DNA of 64,000 nt from JAJRPT01 sp965661945 (GCA_965661945.1 CBFIFP010000002.1:1-64000); one strand, 5' to 3'. Counted from the stretch's first letter, positions 31,774 through 41,557 are shown. The notes: generated by a model from the sequence alone, not told the origin. Made by a program: numbers and translations.

Positions 31774-31991
31774 GATACTACCTTTAAATAATTTTTATTA
31801 CATTTTTCTTTTTAGCCCCTCTTAAATTCTCCCCTGAAGGTGAGAGCTTGTATTGAGTTTATAATGAAAGTTTTTTATTTTATGCAAATCTCAATTGGCA
31901 ATATAAAACAATTTATTAAATAAAAAAAAATTAATTGTAAAAAATATTTTTGAAACATTTAAAATAATTTTTGCGTTATTACTTCTATACA
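31774..31991. other. Intergenic region between the T9SS operon and groES
   Basis: AT-rich and divergent, presumably holding promoters for both directions. Around 31814-31850 there is a C-rich stretch (AGCCCCTC, CTCCCC, then GGTGAGAG) that looks like a degraded relative of the palindromic element at 51784. No gene seen. Confidence 0.5.
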
Positions 31992-32018
31992 TTAGCACTC
32001 GCATAAAGAGAGTGCTAA
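31992..32018 (+). promoter_or_regulatory. CIRCE operator (HrcA-binding)
   Basis: TTAGCACTC (31992-32000), 9 nt, GAGTGCTAA (32010-32018): a perfect CIRCE palindrome, 47 bases upstream of groES. HrcA would repress groES-groEL here. The hrcA gene is not in the window. Confidence 0.97.
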
Positions 32019-32064
32019 TAATCTAAAAAATTATGTTTAACAATTTAAAATAGGAGATTGTGAA

Positions 32065-32352
32065 ATGGCATTAACTCCATTACACGACAGAGTGTTAGTA
32101 GAGCCGAAAGCTCCAGAAGAAACTACAGCTGGTGGGATTATTATCCCTGATACTGCAAAAGAAAAACCTCAAGAAGGTACTATTATTGCAGTTGGTGGTG
32201 GCAAGATTACTGAAGATGGGAAAGTATTACCTTTGAATGTAAAGGTAGGAGACAAGGTGTTGTTTAGCAAATATGGCGGAACTGACATCAATGTAGATGG
32301 CAAAGAAATGTTGATTATGAGAGAATCTGATATCTATGCTATCTTAAGCTAA
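32065..32352 (+). CDS. groES: Co-chaperonin GroES
   Basis: The 95-residue 10-kDa lid of the GroEL folding chamber. Typical features are the start P-L-H-D-R-V-L-V-E-P, the mobile loop E-T-T-A-G-G-I-I-I-P-D (about 20-30) and the C-terminal Y-G-G-T-D-I-N/V-D-G-K-E. A TAGGAG ribosome-binding-like sequence lies 9 bases before the ATG. It is followed by groEL after 49 bases and regulated by the CIRCE element upstream. Confidence 0.98.
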   Translation: MALTPLHDRVLVEPKAPEETTAGGIIIPDTAKEKPQEGTIIAVGGGKITEDGKVLPLNVKVGDKVLFSKYGGTDINVDGKEMLIMRESDIYAILS

Positions 32353-32401
32353 TATCTCTTTTTATTAAATTTTATGTATAAAAAAAACAGGAAAAAATTA
32401 A

Positions 32402-34048
32402 ATGTCTGCAAAAATTATAACTTATGGCGTTGATGCTCGTGCATCTTTAAAAAAAGGTGTTGATAAATTAGCAAATGCTGTGAAAGTTACTTTAGGACCA
32501 AAAGGTCGTAATGTGATTATCGATAAAAAATTTGGCGCTCCAACTGTAACTAAAGATGGTGTTACTGTTGCCAAAGAAATTGAATTGGAAGATGCAATCG
32601 AAAACTTAGGCGCTAATATGGTGCGTGAGGTTTCTTCTAAAACTTCTGATATTGCTGGGGACGGTACTACAACTGCTACTGTTCTTGCTCAAGCTATTTA
32701 TGCTGAAGGTCTTAAAAATGTAACTGCTGGTGCTAACCCAATGGATTTAAAACGTGGGATTGATATCGCTGTTAATAAAGTGAGAGAAACTTTAGCTTCT
32801 ATCTCTAAGCCAGTTGAAGATAGCAAAACTATCGCTCAAGTTGGAACTATTTCAGCAAATAGCGATGAAGAAATTGGAAGTTTGATTGCTGAAGCTATGG
32901 ATAAAGTTGGTAAAGATGGTGTTATAACTGTTGAAGAAGCTAAAGGAACCGCTACTGAACTTGATACTGTAGAAGGTATGCAGTTTGATAGAGGTTATTT
33001 ATCTCCATACTTTGTAACTGATGCTGACACAATGGAATCAGTTTTAGATGACCCTTATATCTTAATTTATGATAAAAAAATCGGTACTATTAAAGATGTG
33101 TTACCAGTTTTAGAGAAAGTTTCTCAAGCTGGAAGACCACTTTTAATAATCGCAGAAGATATTGAAGGTGAAGCACTTGCAACAATAGTTGTGAATAAAT
33201 TACGTGGTACTTTACGTATTGCTGCTGTTAAAGCTCCTGGCTTTGGCGACAGAAGAAAAGCAATGCTTGAAGATATTGCTGTTTTAACTGGTGGAACTGT
33301 TATATCAGAAGAAAAAGGTTATAAACTTGAATCTGCTACACTTGCTAATTTAGGAACTGCAAAAAGAGTTGTTATCGATAAAGATAATACTACTATCGTT
33401 GATGGTTCTGGTTCAAATGATGCAATCAAAGCAAGAGTAAATGAAATCAAAAATCAAATTGAGAAATCTACTTCTGATTATGATAAAGAAAAATTACAAG
33501 AAAGATTAGCAAAACTTGCTGGTGGTGTTGCAGTTATTAAAATTGGTGCATCAACAGAAGTTGAGATGAAAGAGAAAAAAGCAAGAGTAGAAGATGCTCT
33601 TCATGCAACAAGAGCCGCAGTGGAAGAAGGAATTGTGCCTGGTGGTGGAGTTGCTTACTTCAGAACTCTTGAATCATTAAAAGACTTAAAAGGTGCTAAT
33701 CACGACCAAACTGTTGGTATAGATATTATCCGTAGAGCATTAGAATCTCCTTTACGTCAAATCGTTACAAACGCAGGTGGTGAAGCATCAGTAGTAGCAA
33801 ATGAAGTAAGAAACGGAAAAGGTGCTTATGGATTTAATGCAAGAACTGACGAATATGGCGATATGTTTGAAATGGGTGTTATTGACCCAACAAAGGTTAG
33901 CCGTGTAGCATTAGAAAACGCTGCATCAGTTTCTGGATTGTTATTAACAACAGAAGCAACAATCGTAGAAAAAGAAGAAGAGAAAGCTCCTGCAATGCCT
34001 GATATGGGTGGTATGGGCGGAATGGGTGGTATGGGTGGAATGATGTAA
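32402..34048 (+). CDS. groEL: Chaperonin GroEL
   Basis: The 548-residue 60-kDa chaperonin subunit. ATP-binding motifs are L-G-P-K-G-R-N-V and D-G-T-T-T-A-T, with the catalytic D in the C-terminal equatorial part. The family signature A-A-V-E-E-G-I-V-P-G-G-G is at about 404-415. The C-terminus is the usual Gly-Gly-Met repeat tail. Full length and unbroken. It ends 30 bases before a terminator. Confidence 0.99.
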   Translation: MSAKIITYGVDARASLKKGVDKLANAVKVTLGPKGRNVIIDKKFGAPTVTKDGVTVAKEIELEDAIENLGANMVREVSSKTSDIAGDGTTTATVLAQAIYAEGLKNVTAGANPMDLKRGIDIAVNKVRETLASISKPVEDSKTIAQVGTISANSDEEIGSLIAEAMDKVGKDGVITVEEAKGTATELDTVEGMQFDRGYLSPYFVTDADTMESVLDDPYILIYDKKIGTIKDVLPVLEKVSQAGRPLLIIAEDIEGEALATIVVNKLRGTLRIAAVKAPGFGDRRKAMLEDIAVLTGGTVISEEKGYKLESATLANLGTAKRVVIDKDNTTIVDGSGSNDAIKARVNEIKNQIEKSTSDYDKEKLQERLAKLAGGVAVIKIGASTEVEMKEKKARVEDALHATRAAVEEGIVPGGGVAYFRTLESLKDLKGANHDQTVGIDIIRRALESPLRQIVTNAGGEASVVANEVRNGKGAYGFNARTDEYGDMFEMGVIDPTKVSRVALENAASVSGLLLTTEATIVEKEEEKAPAMPDMGGMGGMGGMGGMM

Positions 34049-34079
34049 TTCCTCTCTAACACTTAATTTATATTAAAGA

Positions 34080-34108
34080 AAGCCGAGCAAAATGTTCGGC
34101 TTTTTTTG
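34080..34108 (+). terminator. Terminator after groEL
   Basis: AAGCCGA (34080-34086) pairs with TCGGCTT (34096-34102), loop of 9, followed by a T-run to 34107. The end of the T-run is also the -33 TTTG of the next promoter. Confidence 0.9.
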
Positions 34109-34136
34109 GTTAATATAGTATTATTTTATAATTTTG
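34105..34136 (+). promoter_or_regulatory. Bacteroidota-type promoter overlapping the groEL terminator
   Basis: TTTG at 34105-34108, 20 nt, TAATTTTG at 34129-34136: a full consensus match 21 bases before the DUF1330 ATG. The -33 box is built from the last bases of the groEL terminator's T-tract. Confidence 0.65.
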
Positions 34137-34156
34137 TAAAAAAATAAAGAAAAAAT

Positions 34157-34450
34157 ATGCCAGCTTATGTAATTGCAACTTATAATGTTATTGATAAAGA
34201 AGTATATAGAGAGTATCTAAAAAAGACTATGCCTATTGTATCTAAATATGGTGGGCAGACTATTATTGCAGATTCTAAAAATGAATGTGCTGAAGGTGAA
34301 CCGAGGAATCAAGTTGTAGTAATTAAATTTGAATCTAAAGATAAAGCTTGGGGCTGGATAAATGACCCTGAATATGCTGAAGTTAAGAAACTAAGACATC
34401 AAGCAACTGAAAATGGATTTTTGACAGTTACTGATGAACTTAAAATTTAG
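34157..34450 (+). CDS. DUF1330 family protein
   Basis: A 97-residue protein of the dimeric ferredoxin-like DUF1330 family. It begins M-P-A-Y-V-I-A-T-Y-N-V-I-D and has Y-x-x-Y-L-K-K-T-M-P-I-V-x-K-Y-G-G and the F-E-S-K-D-K-A-W-G-W-I-N-D-P-E-Y segment. The biochemical role of the family is unknown. It has its own promoter and stands alone between groEL and a secreted-protein gene. Confidence 0.88.
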   Translation: MPAYVIATYNVIDKEVYREYLKKTMPIVSKYGGQTIIADSKNECAEGEPRNQVVVIKFESKDKAWGWINDPEYAEVKKLRHQATENGFLTVTDELKI

Positions 34451-34521
34451 TAGGAATTTAAATTGTTTCTATGTAATTTTGTAAATATAAATTTAAAAAA
34501 TATATAAATCTAAGGAAACAG

Positions 34522-36147
34522 TTGAAACAAATAATTATAATAATTTTGCTTTTAAGATTTAATTCTATTGAAATTTTCAGCGAAGATTCATTTAATTATG
34601 AATTAGAATTAGTACCAATTGAAATTCAAAATCTTCCTGGTTTTCATTCTTATGCTTTTGCACAAACTGAAAGCAAATGGTTGATAGTAGCAGGAAGAAT
34701 TGATGGAATTCACCCCAGACAACCTTTCAATGCTTTTAATCCTTTATATAGTAATAAAAACATTTATGTTATTGATATTGATAATAAAACTTTTTGGTCG
34801 AAGTCTGTTCTAGAATTGCCAACAACTATTTCAGAACAATTACAATCTTCAAACTTAAATTTTCATCAGACTGAAGACACTCTCTATTTGATTGGTGGAT
34901 ATGGATTCTCAGAGCAATCAAATACTCATAAAACATTTCCATTTTTAACTACGGTATCTGTTTCTGGATTGATGGAAGCAGTTATAAATGATGCACCGAC
35001 ACAAGATTATTTTAAACAAATTGAAGATGAAAACTTTGCTGTTACAGGTGGTCAATTAAAAAAACTAAATGATGAATTTTATTTAGTTGGCGGACACAGG
35101 TTTGATGGAAGATATAATCCAATGGGAAATCAAACTTATACCCAAATATATACAAATCAAATTAGAAAGTTTAAAATTGATAATTCTGAAAATAATATAA
35201 TTGTTTATGACTACAACGCTATTACTGACCCAGTACATTTAAGAAGAAGAGATTATAATTTAATACCACAAATATTTCCAAATGGCAAAGAAGGATTTAC
35301 AATTTCTTCAGGTGTATTTCAAATTAATGCAGATTTGCCTTACTTGTATCCTGTTGATATTACAGCAAATGACTACACTCCTATTACTTCATTTAATCAA
35401 TATCTGAGCAACTATCACTCGGCAGTAGTTTCATTATATGATAGTTTAAATAAAAATATGCATTCAATTTTCTTTGGAGGAATAAGCCAATATTACTACG
35501 AAAATGGTAACCTTATCAAAGATGACAATGTTCCTTTTGTGAATACTATCAGCCGACTTACTAGAGATTCTAACAATAATCTAAATGAATATCTTATGCC
35601 TGTGGAGCTTCCAGGATTAAAAGGTGCGAGTGCTGAGTTTATTCCAAATCTAAACTTGCCAAATTATTCATCAGAAATAATAAAATTAAGTGATATAAAC
35701 TCTGATAGATTTTTAGTGGGTCATATTTTAGGTGGTATCAATAGCAGTGAACTAAACCCTTTTACAGGTAATAGAACAAGTTCTACAAATGCTAGTAATT
35801 CTATTTACCAAGTGTGGTTATCGCCTAAATCTTTATCAGTTAATGATAATAAAATAGATGGAGGAAATTTATTTGATTTTAATATTTACCCAAATCCTTT
35901 TAAAAATAACTTTAATATAAGCTTTGAATTAAACAATGTAACTCGTGTTAGCGTTATTATATCAAATAAGTTAGGGCAAATTATTTATAATTCTAATAAT
36001 AAGAATTTTAATGCAGGAGAAAACATTTTAAATATAGAATTAAATGATAATTACAATAAGTATTTATTTGTTACTGTAATTTTTGATGATAAATTCTATG
36101 TTTCTAAAAAAATTCTAAGCGAATTTAATGATGAAAAGAATAAATAA
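34522..36147 (+). CDS. Secreted Kelch-like protein with T9SS type A sorting domain
   Basis: A 541-residue protein from a TTG start, the only start that keeps the signal peptide (about 1-20). The middle (about 40-430) has Kelch-like propeller features: repeated G-G followed by aromatic residues (Y-L-I-G-G-Y-G-F, Y-L-V-G-G-H-R-F, I-F-F-G-G-I-S). The C-terminal ~85 residues are a clear T9SS type A sorting domain: F-N-I-Y-P-N-P-F, I-S-N-K-L-G-Q-I-I-Y-N, and a final beta strand. The binding partner is unknown. A TAATTTTG -7 element lies at 34474-34481. Confidence 0.88.
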   Translation: MKQIIIIILLLRFNSIEIFSEDSFNYELELVPIEIQNLPGFHSYAFAQTESKWLIVAGRIDGIHPRQPFNAFNPLYSNKNIYVIDIDNKTFWSKSVLELPTTISEQLQSSNLNFHQTEDTLYLIGGYGFSEQSNTHKTFPFLTTVSVSGLMEAVINDAPTQDYFKQIEDENFAVTGGQLKKLNDEFYLVGGHRFDGRYNPMGNQTYTQIYTNQIRKFKIDNSENNIIVYDYNAITDPVHLRRRDYNLIPQIFPNGKEGFTISSGVFQINADLPYLYPVDITANDYTPITSFNQYLSNYHSAVVSLYDSLNKNMHSIFFGGISQYYYENGNLIKDDNVPFVNTISRLTRDSNNNLNEYLMPVELPGLKGASAEFIPNLNLPNYSSEIIKLSDINSDRFLVGHILGGINSSELNPFTGNRTSSTNASNSIYQVWLSPKSLSVNDNKIDGGNLFDFNIYPNPFKNNFNISFELNNVTRVSVIISNKLGQIIYNSNNKNFNAGENILNIELNDNYNKYLFVTVIFDDKFYVSKKILSEFNDEKNK

Positions 36148-36242
36148 TTTAATTTCTATTTATTTATTCCTTTATTTCATTATCTTTAAATTTAAAAAAA
36201 TATCCTTAATTTGCAATTTTTAAAACTAAAAAATTGAAAATA

Positions 36243-37277
36243 ATGAAAAATGATATTCAGTTAACAGGGCTTGGGAATGCGTTAGTAGATTTACAATTGA
36301 TGGTAAGCGACCAAGAACTTGAAGATTTACAGTTTGAAAAAGGTACGATGACCCTTGTAGATTTGGATAAACAGCAAGAAATAATCAACAAATTTGCAGG
36401 TAAATCACAACATATAATGAGCGGCGGCTCGGCTGCAAATACAATAATATCTTTTGCGAGTCTAGGTGGTAAAGCAGCATACAAATCTCATATCGGAGAT
36501 GATGATTTCGGTAATTTTTATGTTAAAGAGTTTAATGACCTTGGAATTTTATTGAGTGCTAAAAAAAGTAGTGATTCACTGACAGGAACTAGTTTTGTTC
36601 TTATATCTCCAGATTCAGAACGCACTATGATTACCTCTCTTGGTGCTAACACTCAACATTCAAAAGAACATATTGATGAAGAGGTAATTAAGCAAAGTGA
36701 ATGGTTATATATAGAGGGATATAAACTTACAGAAAAAGACTCAGCAGAGGCAGTTTTTCATTCTATTGATATTGCAAAAGAAAATGGAACTAAAGTAGCA
36801 TTTTCGTTTTCTGATAAATTTATTGTTGATTTTTTTAGAGACCCGCTCGAAAAAGTAATTGCTAAATCTGATTTAATTTTTTGCAATGAAATGGAAGCAA
36901 AAGCTTACTCAGGCGAAGGAAAAACTCTACATACTTTTGAAAAGTTAGTTGAGTCAGTACCTAATTTTGCTCTTACTCTGGGTGGTAATGGTTCGTTAAT
37001 TTATTGGGAAGGTAAGAAGTTACATATACCTTCATATACGACTAAATTAGTTGATACTACTGGAGCAGGTGATATGTTTGCTGGTGGTTTTTTATATGGT
37101 GTTATTAACTCTAATAATCCACTTTATGCGGGACATTTAGCATCAAGGACTTCAGCAGTTATTGTGAGTCAATTAGGTGCCAGAATGAAGCAAGATATTA
37201 AGAAACTTAGGGTTGAGATTGAAAACAAAGACAAGCTGGGTGAATTAAAAGAATACTTTAAAACATTTGCTGAATAG
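36243..37277 (+). CDS. PfkB-family kinase, adenosine kinase-like
   Basis: About 344 residues from the ATG at 36243; a TTG 9 bases upstream is also open. The ribokinase-fold marks are S-G-G-S-A-A-N-T (substrate binding, about 61-68), G-K-A-A-Y-K-S-H-I-G-D-D-D-F-G, and the anion-hole motif D-T-T-G-A-G-D-M-F with catalytic Asp near residue 276. The family includes adenosine kinases and sugar kinases. The overall pattern (N-x-L-V-D near the N-terminus, S-A-A-N-T, E-G-Y) is like bacterial adenosine kinase-type proteins. The substrate is inferred, not proven. It ends before a bidirectional terminator. Confidence 0.85.
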   Translation: MKNDIQLTGLGNALVDLQLMVSDQELEDLQFEKGTMTLVDLDKQQEIINKFAGKSQHIMSGGSAANTIISFASLGGKAAYKSHIGDDDFGNFYVKEFNDLGILLSAKKSSDSLTGTSFVLISPDSERTMITSLGANTQHSKEHIDEEVIKQSEWLYIEGYKLTEKDSAEAVFHSIDIAKENGTKVAFSFSDKFIVDFFRDPLEKVIAKSDLIFCNEMEAKAYSGEGKTLHTFEKLVESVPNFALTLGGNGSLIYWEGKKLHIPSYTTKLVDTTGAGDMFAGGFLYGVINSNNPLYAGHLASRTSAVIVSQLGARMKQDIKKLRVEIENKDKLGELKEYFKTFAE

Positions 37278-37324
37278 GTTTATGGTTCTTTTATTAAGAA
37301 AAAAATTTGAAAAATATATAAAAA

Positions 37325-37354
37325 AAGACACGTTAAATACGTGTCTTATTTTTA
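37325..37354. terminator. Bidirectional terminator between the kinase and rhodanese genes
   Basis: AAGACACG (37325-37332) pairs with CGTGTCTT (37340-37347) around a 7-nt loop. An A-run lies to the left and ATTTTTAG to the right. It serves two convergent genes. Confidence 0.88.
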
Positions 37355-37374
37355 GTAATAATTATAGTTAATGT

Positions 37375-37821
37375 TTATTTAACAACAGGTAATTTACTTG
37401 ATTTCCAAGAAGAAATACCACCTTTTAATGAATAAACATTAGCGTAACCCATTTCGATTAACTCTTCACTAGCAACATTGCTTCTGTAGCCAGATAGACA
37501 GTATGTTAATATTATATCATCTTTTTTTGCTTTTACTCTATCATTCCAAAATTCAGAAATTCTATATGCAGGAACATTTATTGAATTCTGTATGTAACCA
37601 TCACTTTTTAACTCCATTGGCTCTCTAACGTCAATTAAAACAGCATTACCTTTATCTAACAATTCTTTAAACTCTTTAGCGTTAACTTCTTTAACTTCAA
37701 CTTTTTCTTTTTTAGTTACAGAATCCATATTTGCTTTATTTTCAGTTTGAGAGCAAGCAAAAACACTGAAAAGTAAAAATATTAATAAAAATTTAAGGTT
37801 TTTTATAGATTGATTGGTCAT
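37375..37821 (-). CDS. Rhodanese-domain lipoprotein
   Basis: A 148-residue protein with a lipoprotein signal (hydrophobic 10-20, lipobox cysteine C23 after V-F-A) and a single rhodanese domain (about 45-145). The active-site loop is C108-L-S-G-Y-R-S, so a persulfide could form. The start of the domain has V-L-I-D-V-R-E-P-M-E-L. Periplasmic single-domain rhodaneses move sulfane sulfur or act in cyanide, thiosulfate or redox stress. No sulfur-metabolism gene is adjacent, so the exact role is open. Confidence 0.9.
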   Translation of the reverse strand: MTNQSIKNLKFLLIFLLFSVFACSQTENKANMDSVTKKEKVEVKEVNAKEFKELLDKGNAVLIDVREPMELKSDGYIQNSINVPAYRISEFWNDRVKAKKDDIILTYCLSGYRSNVASEELIEMGYANVYSLKGGISSWKSSKLPVVK

Positions 37822-37858
37822 AAAAATTCCATTTTGATATTATTTAAAAAAAATTACT

Positions 37859-37866
37859 TAATTTTG
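37859..37866 (+). promoter_or_regulatory. Probable -7 element upstream of the HD-domain gene
   Basis: TAATTTTG at 37859-37866 with TTTG at 37833-37836, a spacing of 22 nt, slightly longer than consensus. It lies 38 nt before the ATG at 37905. Confidence 0.45.
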
Positions 37867-37904
37867 TTACTTGAGTATTAACGAATATAAAGAAAAATAA
37901 TTTG

Positions 37905-39098
37905 ATGTTAGGAAAAGATTTAATAGATTTAATATTCAAAGCTTTCTCAGTAGAAAGATGGAATGATAAGTTACGTCCGATGGCTCTTATGCAGATGGAC
38001 AAACATGCTCACAAGATGATGATAGCTTATGTGCTTGGCAGATATGAAGAAGATGAAGGAAAAGAATTTATTTGGCGTGATGTAATAAAAGGCGGAATAT
38101 ATGAGTTGATAAGACGTAGTGTAATATCAGATATTCAATCACCTGTTTACAGAGAAATATCAAAAAACAAAAAACTCCTACATAAATTAAATTATATGAT
38201 TTATAAAGAGGTAGAGAGTAAATTGCCGAATGATATTATAAGAAATGAATTTGAAAATTATTTATTAAACGATGATTTTCTTCACCCTCACTCAAAAAGA
38301 ATTTTAGATGCTGCTCATAAGTATTCTTCTTATTGGGAATTTCAAATAATTAGACAAGCGAATCCTAATGGGTATTCTATAGACGATATAGAAATTATGC
38401 TAGGTAATGATATAGAAAATTTATCAGATTTAGAAGGAATTAGAAGACTTAAGAAAAGACATAATATTAAAAATTTCGTTGATTTATGTGGTGAGTTGCG
38501 CTATCAAATCAGATGGGGACATTTGCAAAGAATACCATCTACTTCAGTTTTAGGGCATTTAATGATGGTGGCTACTTTAACTTATTTCTTGTCATTAGAA
38601 CTCAAAGACTTAACAGAAAAGCGTTTATATAATAACTTTTTTTGCGCTTTATTTCACGATTTGCCAGAGGTAGTTACTCGTGATATTATCAAACCAGTTA
38701 AACGCTCAGTACCTGGAATGAGAGAAGAAATTCAAAAAATCGAAAAGAAACTTGCAGAAGCAGAAATACATCCACATTTAAGAAAAAAATGGGTTAGTGA
38801 AATTAAATATTTTACTCAAGATGAATTTTCATATAAAACACAAAATGCAAAATACTCAACATTTGAAGAATTTGAGAAAAAAGTATTAACAGAAAAGAAT
38901 CCATTAGATGGTCCGTTGATAAAAGCAGCGGATGAATTTTCTGCATTCTTAGAAGCATATAATTCAATAAATTATGGAATAAAAAGTAAAGAATTAGAAA
39001 GCGCTACCCAATCTATTTCTTATAATTATAAAGATTCTGTTGTGTCTGGTTTAGAAATTTGGAAACTTTTTTCCAATTATATTGTTATTAACTCGTAA
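37905..39098 (+). CDS. HD-domain phosphohydrolase
   Basis: About 397 residues from the ATG at 37905 (a TTG just before it is also open). The C-terminal half holds an HD hydrolase core: W-G-H-L-Q-R-I-P-S-T-S-V-L-G-H-L (histidines), then A-L-F-H-D-L-P-E (the HD pair) and a distal D-E-F region. This resembles the YfbR/HD_3 type that dephosphorylates nucleoside monophosphates. The N-terminal ~170 residues are helical and unlike short YfbR proteins, so substrate assignment is uncertain. It has its own probable promoter and is followed by the SRPBCC gene. Confidence 0.83.
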   Translation: MLGKDLIDLIFKAFSVERWNDKLRPMALMQMDKHAHKMMIAYVLGRYEEDEGKEFIWRDVIKGGIYELIRRSVISDIQSPVYREISKNKKLLHKLNYMIYKEVESKLPNDIIRNEFENYLLNDDFLHPHSKRILDAAHKYSSYWEFQIIRQANPNGYSIDDIEIMLGNDIENLSDLEGIRRLKKRHNIKNFVDLCGELRYQIRWGHLQRIPSTSVLGHLMMVATLTYFLSLELKDLTEKRLYNNFFCALFHDLPEVVTRDIIKPVKRSVPGMREEIQKIEKKLAEAEIHPHLRKKWVSEIKYFTQDEFSYKTQNAKYSTFEEFEKKVLTEKNPLDGPLIKAADEFSAFLEAYNSINYGIKSKELESATQSISYNYKDSVVSGLEIWKLFSNYIVINS

Positions 39099-39154
39099 AA
39101 CGAGTATCAATTTTTGTATTAATTATAGAAATTCAAAAAATAAAGGTTAAATAG

Positions 39155-40222
39155 ATGAAAGCTATTAGAATATTAGGAATTGCATTTATAATAGTTGTTT
39201 TGGGTGCATTAATTTTGCTACCAAGTACAATTGAGGTAAAAGAAGATAAAGTTATTAATGTAAAAAAAGATGTTGTTTTTACATTAGTTTGGAATATGCA
39301 GTATTGGCAAGGATGGTCTCCGTGGGACTTAAACGATAGTACAAGACTGCATTCATACAAGCAAGGCGATGTTGTTACTAGAATAGGGGGAGTAGATGAA
39401 TTTACAACTACATTACCTCAATATTCTAACGGTAAGCATGTGATAGTTGATTCTAAACCAAACGATTATGTTGTTTTTGATGTTTATGTAGATAAAGTTA
39501 GTACAGAAGAGCCAGTTTATCAATTTAGATTCGATTTCGAGGAAACTAGTGAAGTTGGAGAAGCAGGAGTAAAAGTAACTTGGACTATGACAAGTGATAA
39601 GGCTAACTTCTTAAATATTCAAGACAGAATTAGAATTCCTCAGATGAATGAAGATTTTTCAAAATTATTCCAAGATGGACTTGATAATTTAGAGAAATTC
39701 GCTATCGACCAAGAAGTTTTTACCCAGTTCCAACGTTATGAAGTCGTTCAAAATGCAATGAAACATGCTCTTGTTAAGGAAATCGAAATTACTACAGATA
39801 GAGATTCTATAGAGCATTATCATGGTATACTTGGTAGAGAAGTATATAAAGTTATTGAAGAAAACCAAATTAGAAATATGGAACCGCCTCTTATAATCTA
39901 TCCAAAATGGGATGTTGCAAACAATAAAGCTACTGTGCAGTATGGGTTTGCTATTAGCTCAAACCAAAAAGCTAATCTTATGGATAAATTACCTGACGGC
40001 ATAAAAGTTGTAGATATAGATTCTCCAGGTTTAGTTTCTATTGATATTGTTCCAGAAGAACATCCAATAGATTATTATCAATATTTATTAGAAAAATATT
40101 TAAAAATGAACAATGTTGAAATTATTGGACCGAGAATGGAAAGATATATGAATAATCTTGAAGTAGAATTTATGCCCACTCACTTAATTATGATGTATCC
40201 AATTATTTCAAAAGAGAATTAA
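39155..40222 (+). CDS. SRPBCC-domain protein with C-terminal GyrI-like domain
   Basis: A 355-residue protein with an N-terminal membrane anchor (about 5-23). A START/SRPBCC domain follows (about 35-180; W-N-M-Q-Y-W-Q-G-W-S-P-W and the late L-D-N-L-E-K-F helix), a fold that binds hydrophobic ligands in a cavity. The C-terminal ~150 residues (P-P-L-I-I-Y, V-Q-Y-G-F-A-I) resemble a GyrI-like/effector-binding domain. The combination is common in Bacteroidota, with no known function. Its stop is directly followed by the mnmE ATG, with no gap. Confidence 0.78.
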   Translation: MKAIRILGIAFIIVVLGALILLPSTIEVKEDKVINVKKDVVFTLVWNMQYWQGWSPWDLNDSTRLHSYKQGDVVTRIGGVDEFTTTLPQYSNGKHVIVDSKPNDYVVFDVYVDKVSTEEPVYQFRFDFEETSEVGEAGVKVTWTMTSDKANFLNIQDRIRIPQMNEDFSKLFQDGLDNLEKFAIDQEVFTQFQRYEVVQNAMKHALVKEIEITTDRDSIEHYHGILGREVYKVIEENQIRNMEPPLIIYPKWDVANNKATVQYGFAISSNQKANLMDKLPDGIKVVDIDSPGLVSIDIVPEEHPIDYYQYLLEKYLKMNNVEIIGPRMERYMNNLEVEFMPTHLIMMYPIISKEN

Positions 40223-41557
40223 ATGGCTTCTACAATTGTCGCTTTAGCAACCGCACCCGGAGTTTCTGGGCTTGCGGTTGTGCGTATATCTGGCGATAAT
40301 GCGATTGATATTACTGATAAATTATTTAGAGGTAAAAAAAGACTAAACGATTGTAAATCCCACACAATTCATTACGGTAAATTTTATGATAACAATCAAA
40401 ACTTAATTGATACCGTAACCTGTTCTATTTTTAAATCTCCAAACTCTTACACCGGAGAAGATACAATTGAGATTGGTTGCCACGGAGGAAATATAATATC
40501 TCAAAAAATCATCAAAGAACTTATTAAAGTGGGAGCATCTACTCCTACTCCTGGTGAGTTTACTAAAAGAGCTTTTTTGAATGGTAAGATTGACTTAACT
40601 CAAGTTGAAGCAATTGCGGATATTATTCATTCGGTTAGCAATGTTGGTTCGAGCTTAGCAGCGAAACAACTTGAAGGTAATTTTAGAGAGAAATTGAGTT
40701 ATTTTAGAAAGCAACTTTTAAAAATTGCTGGACTTTTAGAACTTGAATTAGACTTTAGCGAAGAAGATTTAGAACTTGTTCCAAGAGATGAAATTTATCA
40801 AAAAATTGAAAATTCGATAAACTATTGTAACGAACTAATAGATTCATTTGTTGGTTCAAATATACTAAGAAATGGTTATCAGGTTGCAGTTGTAGGCTTT
40901 CCAAACTCAGGTAAATCAACTTTATTTAATGCACTAGCAGGAAAAGAAAGAGCTATAGTTTCTGATATTGCTGGTACAACCAGAGATTATATAGAAGAGT
41001 ACATTTACCTGCAAAACATACCCTTTAAATTAGTGGATACAGCTGGTTTGAGAGAAAGTGATGATGTGATAGAAATTCAAGGTATTAAACTAGTCGAAAA
41101 AATATTACAGCAATCTGATATTATTCTTATTTTAAATGATATATCAATTAGTAAAGAAAACTCAGATGAACTTTATAGTAATATTACAAAAAAATATAAA
41201 AATGTAATTTTAATACATAATAAAGTTGATCTAATAAACTACGAAGTGTCAGAATTGCATATATCCGCAAAAAATCAAAGTGGGTTAGAAAACCTTAAAA
41301 ATCTACTACACAAAAACGCTGAGCAATCAATATCACGAGTTTCAGACGCATTAATTAACCAAAGACAAAAATCACTTTTAGAGCAAATTATTCAAAATTT
41401 AATAAATGCTCAAAATTCGGTAAGTGATGGTATGGAGCAAGAAATAATAGCAATTGATATTCGATACGCAGTGAAAATAATTGGAGAAATAACTGGCGAA
41501 CAATGGAACGAGGAAATATTAGATGCTATTTTCTCAGATTTTTGTATTGGTAAGTAA
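40223..41557 (+). CDS. mnmE: tRNA modification GTPase MnmE
   Basis: MnmE, with MnmG, adds the carboxymethylaminomethyl group to wobble uridine 34 of certain tRNAs. The 444-residue protein has an N-terminal folate-binding domain (S-G-D-N-A-I-D-I, E-D-T-I-E-I-G-C-H-G-G), a central helical domain with an inserted Ras-like G domain (G-F-P-N-S-G-K-S-T; D-I-A-G-T-T-R-D; D-T-A-G-L-R; N-K-V-D), and the invariant C-terminal C-I-G-K (441-444) whose cysteine is required for activity. It starts directly after the SRPBCC stop. mnmG is not in the window. Confidence 0.98.
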   Translation: MASTIVALATAPGVSGLAVVRISGDNAIDITDKLFRGKKRLNDCKSHTIHYGKFYDNNQNLIDTVTCSIFKSPNSYTGEDTIEIGCHGGNIISQKIIKELIKVGASTPTPGEFTKRAFLNGKIDLTQVEAIADIIHSVSNVGSSLAAKQLEGNFREKLSYFRKQLLKIAGLLELELDFSEEDLELVPRDEIYQKIENSINYCNELIDSFVGSNILRNGYQVAVVGFPNSGKSTLFNALAGKERAIVSDIAGTTRDYIEEYIYLQNIPFKLVDTAGLRESDDVIEIQGIKLVEKILQQSDIILILNDISISKENSDELYSNITKKYKNVILIHNKVDLINYEVSELHISAKNQSGLENLKNLLHKNAEQSISRVSDALINQRQKSLLEQIIQNLINAQNSVSDGMEQEIIAIDIRYAVKIIGEITGEQWNEEILDAIFSDFCIGK